A stretch of DNA of 64,000 nt, from assembly GCF_015672735.1 (NCBI RefSeq), contig NZ_JADABY010000037.1:62001-126000 (forward strand), read 5' to 3'. The DNA comes from Citrobacter sp. Res13-Sevr-PEB04-36. GTDB taxonomy: Bacteria; Pseudomonadota; Gammaproteobacteria; Enterobacterales; Enterobacteriaceae. The position numbers and the translations under genes are program-made. This document shows positions 1 to 8,496 of this stretch, piece after piece. Under the pieces are notes generated by a model that searched no databases, was not told the DNA's origin, and saw only the letters and a program-made list of their open reading frames with translations. The number at the start of each line of letters is the position of its first letter. The first letter of the stretch is position 1.

Positions 1-18
1 ATGGGTATTAAAAAGTAA
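1..18 (+). CDS. galU: C-terminal end of GalU, UTP-glucose-1-phosphate uridylyltransferase (cut by window edge)
   Basis: The first 18 bases read MGIKK followed by TAA in frame 1. This matches the last residues I recall for E. coli GalU. In E. coli and Salmonella galU lies immediately upstream of hns in this orientation, and a strong terminator follows at 42-72. Only five residues are visible, so the call rests mainly on synteny. Confidence 0.7.
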   Translation: MGIKK

Positions 19-41
19 CATCTCGTTATTAATCTGCACAC

Positions 42-72
42 AACGGCGCTGTTTATCTGGCGCCGTTTTTTT
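42..72 (+). terminator. Rho-independent terminator after galU
   Basis: Stem AACGGCGC (42-49) pairs with GCGCCGTT (60-67) around a 10-nt loop and runs into a T tract to 72. It lies 24 bases after the galU stop. Confidence 0.85.
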
Positions 73-108
73 ATACCTATATTGGGTAGGGTTGTGCGAA
101 GTACAGGT

Positions 109-137
109 AAAAAAAATCCCGCCAGTGGGCGGGATTT
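109..137 (-). terminator. Rho-independent terminator of hns
   Basis: TCCCGCC (117-123) pairs with GGCGGGA (128-134). Read on the minus strand, the stem is followed by a run of T (complement of the A run at 109-116). It lies 20 bases beyond the hns stop codon. Confidence 0.85.
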
Positions 138-156
138 GAAGCAAACTAATTGTGGA

Positions 157-570
157 TTAATCCTTGATCAGGAAATCGTCCAGCTGTTTACCTTGTTCTT
201 CCATCGCTTTTTTGATCACAGCTGGTGTACGACCCTGGCCGGTCCAGGTTTTCGTTTCGCCGTTTTCATCAACATAGCTATATTTAGCCGGACGTGCTGC
301 GCGCTTAGCTTTAGCACCGGTTTTAACCGCAGCCATGCTATTCAGCAGTTCGTTCGGGTCAATACCGTCAGCAATCAGCATTTCACGATATTGTTGCAGT
401 TTACGCGTGCGCTCTTCAACTTCAGCAGCGGCAGCGCTTTCTTCTTCGCGACGCTCGCTAACGACAACTTCTAATTTTTCCAGCATTTCTTCAAGCGTTT
501 CCAGAGTGCATTCTCTCGCCTGCGCACGAAGAGTACGGATGTTGTTCAGAATTTTAAGTGCTTCGCTCAT
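157..570 (-). CDS. hns: Nucleoid-associated silencer H-NS
   Basis: A 137-aa protein, the standard H-NS length, nearly identical to E. coli H-NS. The N-terminal helical oligomerisation region (about 1-64) is rich in Glu/Arg heptads, and a basic linker ([10 protein letters not shown]) follows. The C-terminal DNA-binding domain carries the AT-hook-like TWTGQGRTP motif near residues 108-116, whose Gln-Gly-Arg enters the AT-rich minor groove. H-NS coats curved, AT-rich and horizontally acquired DNA and represses it. It is convergent with galU and divergent from tdk, as in E. coli. The start is fixed by the conserved MSEALKIL N-terminus. Autoregulation is known for the family; the AT-rich upstream region fits this. 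Confidence 0.98.
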   Translation of the reverse strand: MSEALKILNNIRTLRAQARECTLETLEEMLEKLEVVVSERREEESAAAAEVEERTRKLQQYREMLIADGIDPNELLNSMAAVKTGAKAKRAARPAKYSYVDENGETKTWTGQGRTPAVIKKAMEEQGKQLDDFLIKD

Positions 571-1216
571 TGTAGTAATCTCAAACTTATATTGGGTGGG
601 GTTTGTTGAGCTAATAATAGAGCGATAAATTCAGATGTGCAATAGCCAGGAATGTAAGGAATTCAAAATTGCGCTTTATTTAGTACCTGCATTAATTCTT
701 CACCGTTAAATTTTCTACGATGTAGGGCATAAAAAAGGCTTATTGGTACGGTGGATACTCATCGTTCAGGAGTGAAATTTCAAGATTTAGGTCACATTTT
801 ACGGTGTTGCAATTGTATCTGTTTGCAGTAATTTCAACCTTTTGTATTAGTTTTGCTTACGGAAATTCGCTATTACGAGGACACCTCAGTGGGATTCAAT
901 AACAATAACCGCAGGGTTTCTTTATTGAACTGTGATGATAAGCATTGTTGATGAATTTCAAGGGCACTATTTGTGAAAGAATGTGTATATACCGTCATAA
1001 ATCGGATTGTTCGAGCATTGGCGCTGTTCATTGGTCTTCGCCCTGAACTTAAGTATGTTCTCTAAGTCTTCCTGTAGTACGTCATATTTAGGGTGTCGAT
1101 GAGTGATGTTGACGCGATGTTTTATACGAGTGTGGATGACAACGTCGCGCAGACATGTTTGTGAATTATGATACAATCCGCGCATATTTATTTACCCAGG
1201 TGAGGGCCGACGGTCA
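571..1216. other. Long AT-rich divergent intergenic region between hns and tdk
   Basis: A stretch of 646 bases without a convincing gene. It carries the hns promoter and 5' leader on the minus strand and, at its right end, the tdk promoter (a -10-like TACAAT at 1172-1177) and ribosome binding site. In E. coli this region binds H-NS, FIS and CspA. Short frames in it (such as 967-1185 minus) lack ribosome binding sites and family resemblance. Confidence 0.6.
639..666 (-). promoter_or_regulatory. Candidate hns promoter
   Basis: On the minus strand a -35-like TTGAAT (complement of 661-666) is separated by 16 bases from a -10-like TATTGC (complement of 639-644), about 70 bases upstream of the hns ATG. 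It was assigned by eye from motif spacing and position. Confidence 0.45.
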
Positions 1217-1834
1217 ATGGCACAGCTATATTTTTACTATTCTGCTATGAATGCGGGGAAGTCGACCGCTTTGCTGCAATCTTCATACAATTACCAGGAA
1301 CGTGGCATGCGTGCCGTTGTATATACAGCGGAAATTGACGATCGGTTTGGGGCAGGAAAAGTAAGTTCACGTATAGGTCTGTCGTCACCAGCAAAACTGT
1401 TTAACCAAAATTCATCATTGTTCGAAGAAATTCGCGCGGAGAATGCGCAACAAAGAATACATTGTGTGCTGGTCGACGAGTCGCAGTTTTTGACGCGCCA
1501 ACAGGTTTATGAATTATCCGAGGTTGTCGATCAGCTGGATATTCCGGTTTTATGTTACGGGTTACGCACCGATTTTCGCGGTGAATTATTTGGTGGCAGC
1601 GAATACTTGCTTGCCTGGTCAGATAAGCTGGTCGAATTAAAGACCATTTGCTTCTGTGGGCGCAAGGCTAGCATGGTATTACGTCTTGATCAGGCTGGAC
1701 GACCTTATAACGAGGGCGAGCAGGTGGTTATCGGCGGGAATGAGCGCTATGTATCAGTATGCCGCAAGCACTATAAAGAAGCGCAGTCTGAGGGCTCTCT
1801 GACGGCTATTCAGGAAAGACACAGCCACGATTAA
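1217..1834 (+). CDS. tdk: Thymidine kinase
   Basis: A 205-aa type II thymidine kinase, the usual length. It phosphorylates thymidine to dTMP in nucleoside salvage. The P-loop AMNAGKST lies at residues 10-17 and the DES Walker B motif at about 87-89. Zinc-type cysteines appear in CFCGRK, with a further Cys in SVCRKH near the C-terminus. A GGTGAGGG ribosome binding site lies just before the ATG. It is divergent from hns, as in E. coli. Confidence 0.97.
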   Translation: MAQLYFYYSAMNAGKSTALLQSSYNYQERGMRAVVYTAEIDDRFGAGKVSSRIGLSSPAKLFNQNSSLFEEIRAENAQQRIHCVLVDESQFLTRQQVYELSEVVDQLDIPVLCYGLRTDFRGELFGGSEYLLAWSDKLVELKTICFCGRKASMVLRLDQAGRPYNEGEQVVIGGNERYVSVCRKHYKEAQSEGSLTAIQERHSHD

Positions 1835-2036
1835 CCTGCGCTTTTCTGGGCGCTGATAACACGCAGGGTAGGCTTGCTGCATTCGCAGTGAGCGCTACCC
1901 TACAGTCACCTCTTCAGGCGCTTTACCCACACGTCTCTCAATACCCTACTGGCATGGCTATTCGCCGCAATGGCCTGCATGAGTATTTGCCCGATGAAGC
2001 TGCAACACGCAGACGAATAAATATCCGTCGGCATAG

Positions 2037-2075
2037 CCCTGTCTCTTGATCAGATCTCCTGATCAAGAGACAGGG
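2037..2075. repeat. Perfect 17-bp inverted repeat containing a Tn5/IS50 inside-end sequence
   Basis: The arm CCCTGTCTCTTGATCAG (2037-2053) and its exact reverse complement (2059-2075) flank a 5-nt spacer, ATCTC. Positions 2039-2057 read CTGTCTCTTGATCAGATCT, which matches the 19-bp inside end of IS50/Tn5 at every base. The opposing arm keeps 15 of the 19 bases in inverted orientation. No transposase frame lies between or beside the ends. Confidence 0.75.
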
Positions 2076-2099
2076 CCTGGCTGGGGGTTTTCTGTGCAC

Positions 2100-2130
2100 A
2101 AAAAAAAACGGTCCCGTGAAGGGACCGTTT
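2100..2130 (-). terminator. Rho-independent terminator of adhE
   Basis: AAACGGTCCC pairs with GGGACCGTTT around a short loop. On the minus strand the stem is followed by a T run (complement of 2101-2108). It lies about 30 bases after the adhE stop. Confidence 0.9.
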
Positions 2131-2159
2131 AGGGTAATGCTAAAAGTCAGGCGTTTGAA

Positions 2160-4838
2160 TTAAGCGGATTTCTTCGCTTTTTTCTCAGCTTTAGGCGCTG
2201 CAACTGCTTCAGTCTTAGCGGCAGTTTCACCTTCGCTGTATTCACGACCGTAGAAGGTATCCAGCAGGATCTGTTTCAGTTCAGAGATCAGTGGGTAGCG
2301 CGGGTTAGCGCCGGTGCACTGGTCGTCAAACGCATCTTCAGACAGTTTGTCAACGTGAGCCAGGAAGTCAGCTTCCTGAACGCCCGCTTCACGGATGGAC
2401 TTAGGAATACCCAGTTCAGCTTTGATTTCATCCAGCCATGCCAGCAGTTTCTGGATTTTCGCTGCGGTACGGTCGCCCGGTGCGCTCAGACCCAGATGAT
2501 CTGCGATTTCAGCGTAGCGACGACGTGCTTGCGGACGGTCGTACTGGCTGAAGGCAGTCTGTTTAGTCGGGTTGTCGTTCGCGTTATAACGAATAACGTT
2601 GCTGATCAGCAGGGCGTTCGCCAGACCGTGAGGAATGTGGAACTGTGAACCCAGTTTGTGCGCCATGGAGTGACATACACCGAGGAAGGCGTTAGCAAAC
2701 GCGATACCGGCGATAGTCGCTGCACTGTGTACACGCTCACGTGCTACCGGGTTCTTAGAACCTTCGTGGTAGGACGCTGGCAGGTTTTCTTTCAGCAGTT
2801 TCAGTGCTTGCAGAGCTTGACCGTCAGAGAACTCAGAAGCCAGTACGGAAACGTAAGCTTCCAGGGCGTGAGTGACGGCATCCAGACCACCGAAAGCACA
2901 CAGTGACTTCGGCATATCCATCACCAGGTTGGCGTCAACAATTGCCATGTCCGGGGTCAGCGCGTAGTCTGCCAGCGGATATTTCTGACCGGTCGCGTCG
3001 TCGGTAACAACCGCAAACGGAGTGACTTCAGAACCGGTACCAGAAGTGGTGGTGACGGCGATCATTTTCGCTTTTACACCCATTTTCGGGAACTTATAGA
3101 TACGTTTACGGATGTCCATAAAGCGCAGTGCCAGTTCTTCGAAGTGGGTTTCTGGATGTTCGTACATGACCCACATGATTTTCGCAGCGTCCATCGGGGA
3201 ACCGCCGCCCAGCGCGATGATCACGTCTGGTTTGAAGGAGTTAGCCAGCTCAGCACCTTTGCGCACAACGCTCAGCGTCGGGTCAGCTTCAACTTCAAAG
3301 AACACTTCAGTTTCAACGCCAGCAGCTTTCAGAACGGAAGTGATCTGATCAGCATAGCCGTTGTTGAACAGGAAGCGGTCGGTCACGATCAACGCACGTT
3401 TGTGACCATCGGTAATCACTTCATCCAGCGCGATTGGCAGTGAGCCACGGCGGAAGTAGATAGATTTCGGAAGTTTGTGCCACAACATGTTTTCAGCTCG
3501 CTTAGCAACGGTTTTCTTGTTGATCAGGTGCTTAGGACCAACGTTTTCAGAGATGGAGTTACCACCCCAGGAACCACAACCCAGAGTCAGGGAAGGTGCA
3601 AGCTTAAAGTTGTACAGGTCGCCGATACCACCCTGAGAAGCCGGGGTGTTGATCAGAATACGCGCAGTTTTCATCATCTGACCGAAGTGAGCAACGCGTT
3701 CTGGCTGGTTATCCTGGTCAGTGTACAGGCAAGACGTGTGACCGATACCGCCCATTGCAACCAGCTTTTCAGCTTTAACAACAGCGTCTTCGAAGTCTTT
3801 TGCACGGTACATTGCCAGCGTCGGAGACAGTTTTTCGTGAGCAAACGGTTCGCTCTCGTCAACAACTTTAACTTCACCAATCAGAATCTTGGTGTTAGTT
3901 GGCACGGAGAAACCGGCCAGCTCAGCGATTTTGTATGCCGGTTGACCTACGATAGCCGCGTTCAGTGCGCCATTTTTCAGGATAATGTCCTGAACAGCCT
4001 TCAGCTCTTTACCTTGCAGCATGTAGGCGCCGTGGCTGGCGAAACGTTCGCGAACGGCATCATAGACGGAGTCAACAACTACAACGGACTGTTCAGAAGC
4101 ACAGATTACGCCGTTGTCGAAGGTTTTGGACATCAGTACTGATGCTACCGCACGTTTGATATCAGCCGTTTCGTCGATAACAACAGGGGTGTTACCTGCG
4201 CCTACGCCGATTGCCGGTTTACCGGAGCTGTATGCAGCTTTAACCATGCCTGGACCACCGGTCGCAAGGATCAGGTTAATGTCCGGGTGGTGCATCAGGG
4301 CGTTAGACAGTTCAACGGAAGGTTGATCGATCCAGCCAATCAGGTCTTTTGGTGCACCAGCAGCGATAGCAGCCTGCAGAACGATGTCTGCTGCTTTGTT
4401 GGTTGCATCTTTAGCACGCGGATGCGGAGAGAAGATAATGGCGTTACGCGTCTTCAGGCTGATCAGTGATTTGAAGATTGCGGTAGACGTTGGGTTAGTG
4501 GTCGGCACGATACCGCAGATGATACCAATCGGTTCAGCGATGGTGATGGTCCCGAAAGTATGGTCTTCAGCCAGAACTCCACAGGTTTTTTCATCTTTAT
4601 AAGCGTTGTAGATATATTCAGATGCGAAGTGGTTTTTAATCACTTTATCTTCGACGATACCCATGCCGGATTCGGCAACGGCCATTTTCGCGAGAGGAAT
4701 TCGAGCGTCTGCGGCAGCCAGAGCGGCGGCACGGAAGATTTTGTCAACCTGTTCTTGAGTGAAACTGGCATATTCACGCTGGGCTTTTTTTACGCGCTCT
4801 ACAAGTGCGTTAAGTTCAGCGACATTAGTAACAGCCAT
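2160..4838 (-). CDS. adhE: Bifunctional acetaldehyde-CoA / alcohol dehydrogenase AdhE
   Basis: An 892-aa fusion enzyme that reduces acetyl-CoA to acetaldehyde and then to ethanol with NADH, recycling NAD during fermentation; family members polymerise into spirosomes. The N-terminal half is an aldehyde dehydrogenase with the catalytic Cys in GVICASEQ (near 246). The C-terminal half is an iron-dependent alcohol dehydrogenase with GGGSPMD for cofactor binding, and GGLDAVTHALEAY and HIPHGLANA supplying iron ligands. The tail is Lys/Ala-rich. The start is supported by AGGAGA shortly before the ATG. It is single-gene and ends at a strong terminator. Confidence 0.98.
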   Translation of the reverse strand: MAVTNVAELNALVERVKKAQREYASFTQEQVDKIFRAAALAAADARIPLAKMAVAESGMGIVEDKVIKNHFASEYIYNAYKDEKTCGVLAEDHTFGTITIAEPIGIICGIVPTTNPTSTAIFKSLISLKTRNAIIFSPHPRAKDATNKAADIVLQAAIAAGAPKDLIGWIDQPSVELSNALMHHPDINLILATGGPGMVKAAYSSGKPAIGVGAGNTPVVIDETADIKRAVASVLMSKTFDNGVICASEQSVVVVDSVYDAVRERFASHGAYMLQGKELKAVQDIILKNGALNAAIVGQPAYKIAELAGFSVPTNTKILIGEVKVVDESEPFAHEKLSPTLAMYRAKDFEDAVVKAEKLVAMGGIGHTSCLYTDQDNQPERVAHFGQMMKTARILINTPASQGGIGDLYNFKLAPSLTLGCGSWGGNSISENVGPKHLINKKTVAKRAENMLWHKLPKSIYFRRGSLPIALDEVITDGHKRALIVTDRFLFNNGYADQITSVLKAAGVETEVFFEVEADPTLSVVRKGAELANSFKPDVIIALGGGSPMDAAKIMWVMYEHPETHFEELALRFMDIRKRIYKFPKMGVKAKMIAVTTTSGTGSEVTPFAVVTDDATGQKYPLADYALTPDMAIVDANLVMDMPKSLCAFGGLDAVTHALEAYVSVLASEFSDGQALQALKLLKENLPASYHEGSKNPVARERVHSAATIAGIAFANAFLGVCHSMAHKLGSQFHIPHGLANALLISNVIRYNANDNPTKQTAFSQYDRPQARRRYAEIADHLGLSAPGDRTAAKIQKLLAWLDEIKAELGIPKSIREAGVQEADFLAHVDKLSEDAFDDQCTGANPRYPLISELKQILLDTFYGREYSEGETAAKTEAVAAPKAEKKAKKSA

Positions 4839-5325
4839 AATGCTCTCCTGATAATGTTAAACTTTTTTAGTAAATCATCTGCTCGCTACGAGAGTATAGA
4901 CAGATCGACGAAAATTTGTGTAACGTTTTGAAAATCAAACGGTTAATTAACGTTCACCTTGCATTGATTTACTAAAAGAGCTTATACGGTAGCGTCATCT
5001 AACTCTAACGCGTTTCCTCCAGGTGGCGTAAGCAAGGTTACTCACTTCTGAGTAGTAATTGCGTGATCTGGATCAAGTTTACGCAAAGCTGACACCTTTC
5101 AGCATGCTCTTTTAGCGGTTGTCGGCAAATGTTAATAAATGGATGTGGTGAATGAGGTTAACATTAGCATATTTAATACATATTAATAACACTGAGTATT
5201 GGTAGCACGTTTACAGAGATATACGCAGATAGAAGGTGAAGAATGCTGTCAAAAGGCGTATCGTCAGCGCGGTTTTTAACATTTTTTATGACTCATTTTA
5301 TCCGGCTAACGCTTCGGAGCTAACC
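4839..5325. other. adhE-ychE divergent regulatory region
   Basis: About 490 AT-rich bases between divergent genes. In E. coli this region carries a long adhE leader cleaved by RNase III and sites for FNR, Cra, NarL and Fis. Here the clearest element is the FNR-like dyad at 5063-5076. No independent gene is seen. Confidence 0.6.
5063..5076. promoter_or_regulatory. Candidate FNR-like site upstream of adhE
   Basis: GTGATCTGGATCAA matches TTGAT-N4-ATCAA at 9 of 10 specified bases. Its position about 225 bases upstream of the adhE ATG would fit anaerobic control of a fermentation gene. Confidence 0.4.
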
Positions 5326-5973
5326 GTGATCCAAACGCTATTTGATTTTCCACTCTATTTTAAATTTTTCATTGGGTTATTTGCGTTGGTTAACCCCGTA
5401 GGGATCATCCCTGTCTTTATCAGCATGACCAGCTACCAAACCGCAACTGCGCGTAACAAGACCAACCTGACGGCAAACCTGTCGGTGGCGATCATCCTAT
5501 GGACCTCGTTGTTCCTCGGGGATGGGATCCTGCAACTCTTCGGTATCTCGATTGATTCGTTCAGAATTGCTGGTGGGATTCTGGTAGTGACCATCGCGAT
5601 GTCGATGATCAGCGGAAAACTCGGTGAAGATAAACAAAATAAACAGGAAAAATCAGAGACCGCCATCCGTGAGAGTGTCGGTGTTGTCCCGCTGGCATTG
5701 CCGTTGATGGCGGGACCGGGTGCGATAAGTTCAACCATCGTTTGGGGAACTCGCTACCACAGCGCATTAAACCTGTTCGGTTTCTTTGTGGCGATTGCCC
5801 TGTTTGCTCTGTGCTGTTGGGGGCTGTTTCGCATGGCGCCCTGGCTGGTACGCTTGCTGGGGCAAACGGGCATCAACGTCATTACGCGCATTATGGGCTT
5901 ACTGCTCATGGCGTTAGGGATCGAATTTATCGTTACCGGTATTAAATCCATTTTCCCTGGCTTGCTTGCCTGA
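5326..5973 (+). CDS. ychE: MarC-family inner-membrane protein YchE
   Basis: A 215-aa polytopic membrane protein of the MarC/UPF0056 family with about six hydrophobic segments. Its biochemical function is unknown. I chose the GTG at 5326 (reading MIQTLFDFP) because GGAG lies six bases upstream and it gives exactly the E. coli length. The longer in-frame ATG at 5236 would add 30 residues that relatives lack. The family signature FALVNPVGIIPVF is near the N-terminus and LMAGPGAISS is in the middle. A terminator follows. Confidence 0.93.
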   Translation: MIQTLFDFPLYFKFFIGLFALVNPVGIIPVFISMTSYQTATARNKTNLTANLSVAIILWTSLFLGDGILQLFGISIDSFRIAGGILVVTIAMSMISGKLGEDKQNKQEKSETAIRESVGVVPLALPLMAGPGAISSTIVWGTRYHSALNLFGFFVAIALFALCCWGLFRMAPWLVRLLGQTGINVITRIMGLLLMALGIEFIVTGIKSIFPGLLA

Positions 5974-5990
5974 CGGGACCGTTCGCTACT

Positions 5991-6020
5991 AACGGAGTTG
6001 ACCACCAACTCCGTTCTTTT
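5991..6020 (+). terminator. Rho-independent terminator after ychE
   Basis: AACGGAGTTG (5991-6000) pairs perfectly with CAACTCCGTT (6006-6015) around a 5-nt loop and is followed by CTTTTC. Confidence 0.85.
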
Positions 6021-6743
6021 CATTATCAGTAAAACTTCTCACTAAAGTTGAAAATCAGCGTTGAAATTGTAAAAGAAGCCGATCGTCAACTCCTCCATTA
6101 TGCATTGATTTAAAAGATAATTATTTTTTAATCTGCACCGCTAGACAGAGTGCCCTCTGTTATTTTGCTAACATCATACTCTGGGGCTTGCTGAAGGATT
6201 ATCGAAATGTTATTAGTTATTTCAGCATCTATTTTAGATGAATGTGCTAATTAATAACCAATTGTTAAATTTATGTGCACATTCACGACAGATTGGTACC
6301 GGACAGGGTTGCCAATCCTGATAATGATGCAATAGATTGTTTATCATGGATTTATTATAAAAATATCTCATTTTGATACCCATTTTTGTGCAATTTTTTT
6401 TCGATAAAAGAGAATTGCTTAACAAATCTGTAAAATGTATTGGCGGTTAAGAAACGCATTTGATACTTTCCGGCCAGGTATTTTGCAGAAGATTTAACGT
6501 TGATGAGAATTGTTTCCATTTTTCTTCCATCAACAGAGTAACCACGTGTGTCCGGCAGGGGAGGCACGTAGATAATCGACGCAAGGCGGTCGTACGAATC
6601 GCCAAAATAAATAAAGTCGGTGATAGCAAGCAGTAAACAATAAACCACCTGACGGCAGAAAATCTCCGGTGCCGTACAGGGATCCGTACAGGATTAACAG
6701 TCTGGTTAAAAAACCAGCCATAATAATGAGGGAGTACAACACA
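6021..6743. other. ychE-oppA intergenic region / oppA leader
   Basis: About 720 AT-rich bases without a supported gene. Near the oppA end are two imperfect tandem 12-mers (6672-6683 and 6684-6695, CCGTACAGG core) and a small stem (CTGGTT pairing with AACCAG at about 6703-6718). These are followed by GAGGGAG and the oppA ATG. The A/C-rich stretch TACAACACA just before the start codon is the kind of target bound by GcvB sRNA, a known oppA repressor in Salmonella and E. coli. Minus-strand frames of 60-97 codons here show no family resemblance. Confidence 0.55.
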
Positions 6744-8375
6744 ATGACTAACATCACTAAAAAAAGTTTAGTAGCGGCGGGGATTCTATCTGCGCTAATC
6801 GCTGGGAATGTTGCCACGGCGGCAGAAGTACCCGCGGGAGTTCAACTGGCTGAAAAGCAGACGCTGGTGCGTAATAATGGCTCGGAAGTTCAGTCTCTCG
6901 ATCCACACAAAATCGAAGGCGTACCGGAATCCAACATTAGTCGCGATCTGTTTGAAGGTTTATTAATCAGCGACGTTGATGGCAAGCCATCACCGGGTGT
7001 GGCTGAAAAATGGGAAAATAAAGATTTTAAAGTCTGGACGTTCCATCTGCGTAAAGACGCAAAATGGTCGGACGGCTCCCCCGTTACTGCACAAGATTTC
7101 GTATATAGCTGGCAGCGCCTGGCAAATCCAAATACCGCTTCTCCATATGCCAGCTATTTGCAGTATGGGCATATCGTTAATATTGACGATATTATCGCCG
7201 GTAAAAAACCGATCACCGATCTCGGTGTAAAAGCCATTGATGACCATACTTTTGAAGTCACACTCAGCGAACCGGTTCCGTATTTCTACAAACTGCTTGT
7301 TCACTCATCTGTTTCCCCGGTGCCTAAAGCGGTTGTGGAAAAATTTGGTGATAAATGGACCCAGCCTGCGAACATTGTTTCTAACGGCTCCTATAAATTA
7401 AAAGATTGGGTCGTCAACGAGCGCATTGTGCTTGAGCGTAATACCAACTACTGGGACAACGCCAAAACCGTGATTAACCAGGTAACCTACCTGCCAATTT
7501 CTTCTGAAGTGACTGATGTTAACCGCTATCGCAGCGGCGAAATCGACATGACCTACAACAACATGCCGATTGAGTTATTCCAGAAACTGAAAAAAGAGAT
7601 CCCGAACGAAGTTCACGTTGACCCGTATCTGTGTACCTACTATTACGAAATTAATAACCAGAAACCGCCGTTCAACGATGTTCGTGTGCGTACTGCCCTG
7701 AAGATGGCGCTGGATCGTGACATTATCGTCAACAAAGTGAAGAATCAGGGCGATCTGCCAGCTTACAGCTTCACTCCGCCGTATACCGATGGCGCAAAAC
7801 TGGTTGAGCCAGAGTGGTTCAAGTGGTCACAGGAAAAACGTAACGAAGAAGCGAAAAAACTGTTGGCTGAAGCTGGCTTTACTGCAGAAAAACCGCTGAC
7901 CTTTGATCTGTTGTATAACACCTCCGATCTGCACAAGAAGCTGGCTATTGCAGCCGCTTCTATCTGGAAGAAAAATCTGGGGGCCAACGTTAAGCTGGAA
8001 AACCAGGAGTGGAAGACCTTCCTCGATACCCGTCATCAGGGTAACTACGATGTTTCTCGTGCCGGCTGGTGTGCGGATTACAACGAACCGACCTCTTTCC
8101 TTAACATGGTGCTGTCAGACAGCTCCAACAACACCGTTCACTATAAGAGCGCGGCATTTGATAAGCTGATTGCCGATACGCTGAAAGTGACTGACGAAGC
8201 GCAGCGCAGCGAGCTTTATTCGAAAGCTGAGCAGCAGTTGGATAAAGACTCTGCGATTGTACCGGTGTATTACTACGTCAATGCCCGTTTGGTGAAACCA
8301 TGGGTAGGTGGATACTCCGGTAAAGACCCGATGGATAATATCCACGTTAAAGACTTGTATATTATCAAGCATTAA
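6744..8375 (+). CDS. oppA: Periplasmic oligopeptide-binding protein OppA
   Basis: A 543-aa class C solute-binding protein, the E. coli length, which captures peptides of about 2-5 residues with little sequence preference and delivers them to OppBCDF. Residues 1-26 form a Sec signal peptide (basic n-region TKK, hydrophobic core, cleavage after ATA). The SBP_bac_5 signature region (LRKDAKWSDGSPVTA) follows. The start at 6744 is preferred over the longer frame from 6669 because GAGGGAG lies just upstream and the signal peptide begins here. It is first in the operon and separated from oppB by a hairpin that would favour higher oppA expression. GcvB repression is expected from relatives. Confidence 0.98.
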   Translation: MTNITKKSLVAAGILSALIAGNVATAAEVPAGVQLAEKQTLVRNNGSEVQSLDPHKIEGVPESNISRDLFEGLLISDVDGKPSPGVAEKWENKDFKVWTFHLRKDAKWSDGSPVTAQDFVYSWQRLANPNTASPYASYLQYGHIVNIDDIIAGKKPITDLGVKAIDDHTFEVTLSEPVPYFYKLLVHSSVSPVPKAVVEKFGDKWTQPANIVSNGSYKLKDWVVNERIVLERNTNYWDNAKTVINQVTYLPISSEVTDVNRYRSGEIDMTYNNMPIELFQKLKKEIPNEVHVDPYLCTYYYEINNQKPPFNDVRVRTALKMALDRDIIVNKVKNQGDLPAYSFTPPYTDGAKLVEPEWFKWSQEKRNEEAKKLLAEAGFTAEKPLTFDLLYNTSDLHKKLAIAAASIWKKNLGANVKLENQEWKTFLDTRHQGNYDVSRAGWCADYNEPTSFLNMVLSDSSNNTVHYKSAAFDKLIADTLKVTDEAQRSELYSKAEQQLDKDSAIVPVYYYVNARLVKPWVGGYSGKDPMDNIHVKDLYIIKH

Positions 8376-8380
8376 TGGCA

Positions 8381-8419
8381 AGACGTGGGGCGACCATCGT
8401 TGCCCCACAGTGTCTTTTT
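8381..8419 (+). terminator. Intercistronic hairpin / partial terminator between oppA and oppB
   Basis: GTGGGGC (8385-8391) pairs with GCCCCAC (8402-8408), with a flanking AGAC/GTCT pairing, and ends in TTTTT. It is placed to attenuate or stabilise, so that OppA exceeds the membrane components. Confidence 0.65.
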
Positions 8420-8496
8420 CTTCGAACTATAAATACCTCTCTGGCCGCATAAATGGCTTAAAGAGGTATAAAGGCACACGCCAGAAGGTACGGGCA

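Larger units (their letters stand above)
1835..2159. other. tdk-adhE intergenic region with hairpins and possible IS debris
   Basis: A stretch of 325 bases without a supported gene. A stem-loop near 1866-1903 (AGGGTAG pairing with CTACCCT) may end the tdk transcript but lacks a T run. The IS50-inside-end-like palindrome is at 2037-2075 and the adhE terminator at 2100-2130. Between them are short frames of about 40 codons on both strands that I cannot identify. In E. coli K-12 this interval carries a decayed IS4-family transposase remnant (insZ/ychG), so IS debris is plausible here. Confidence 0.5.

Noticed and set aside
967..1185. 72-codon minus-strand frame in the hns-tdk gap
   Set aside because: No ribosome binding site, no family resemblance, and it overlaps the tdk promoter region.
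6355..6648. 97-codon minus-strand frame upstream of oppA
   Set aside because: Composition is AT-driven, there is no RBS, and no recognisable domain; it overlaps other frames of similar quality.
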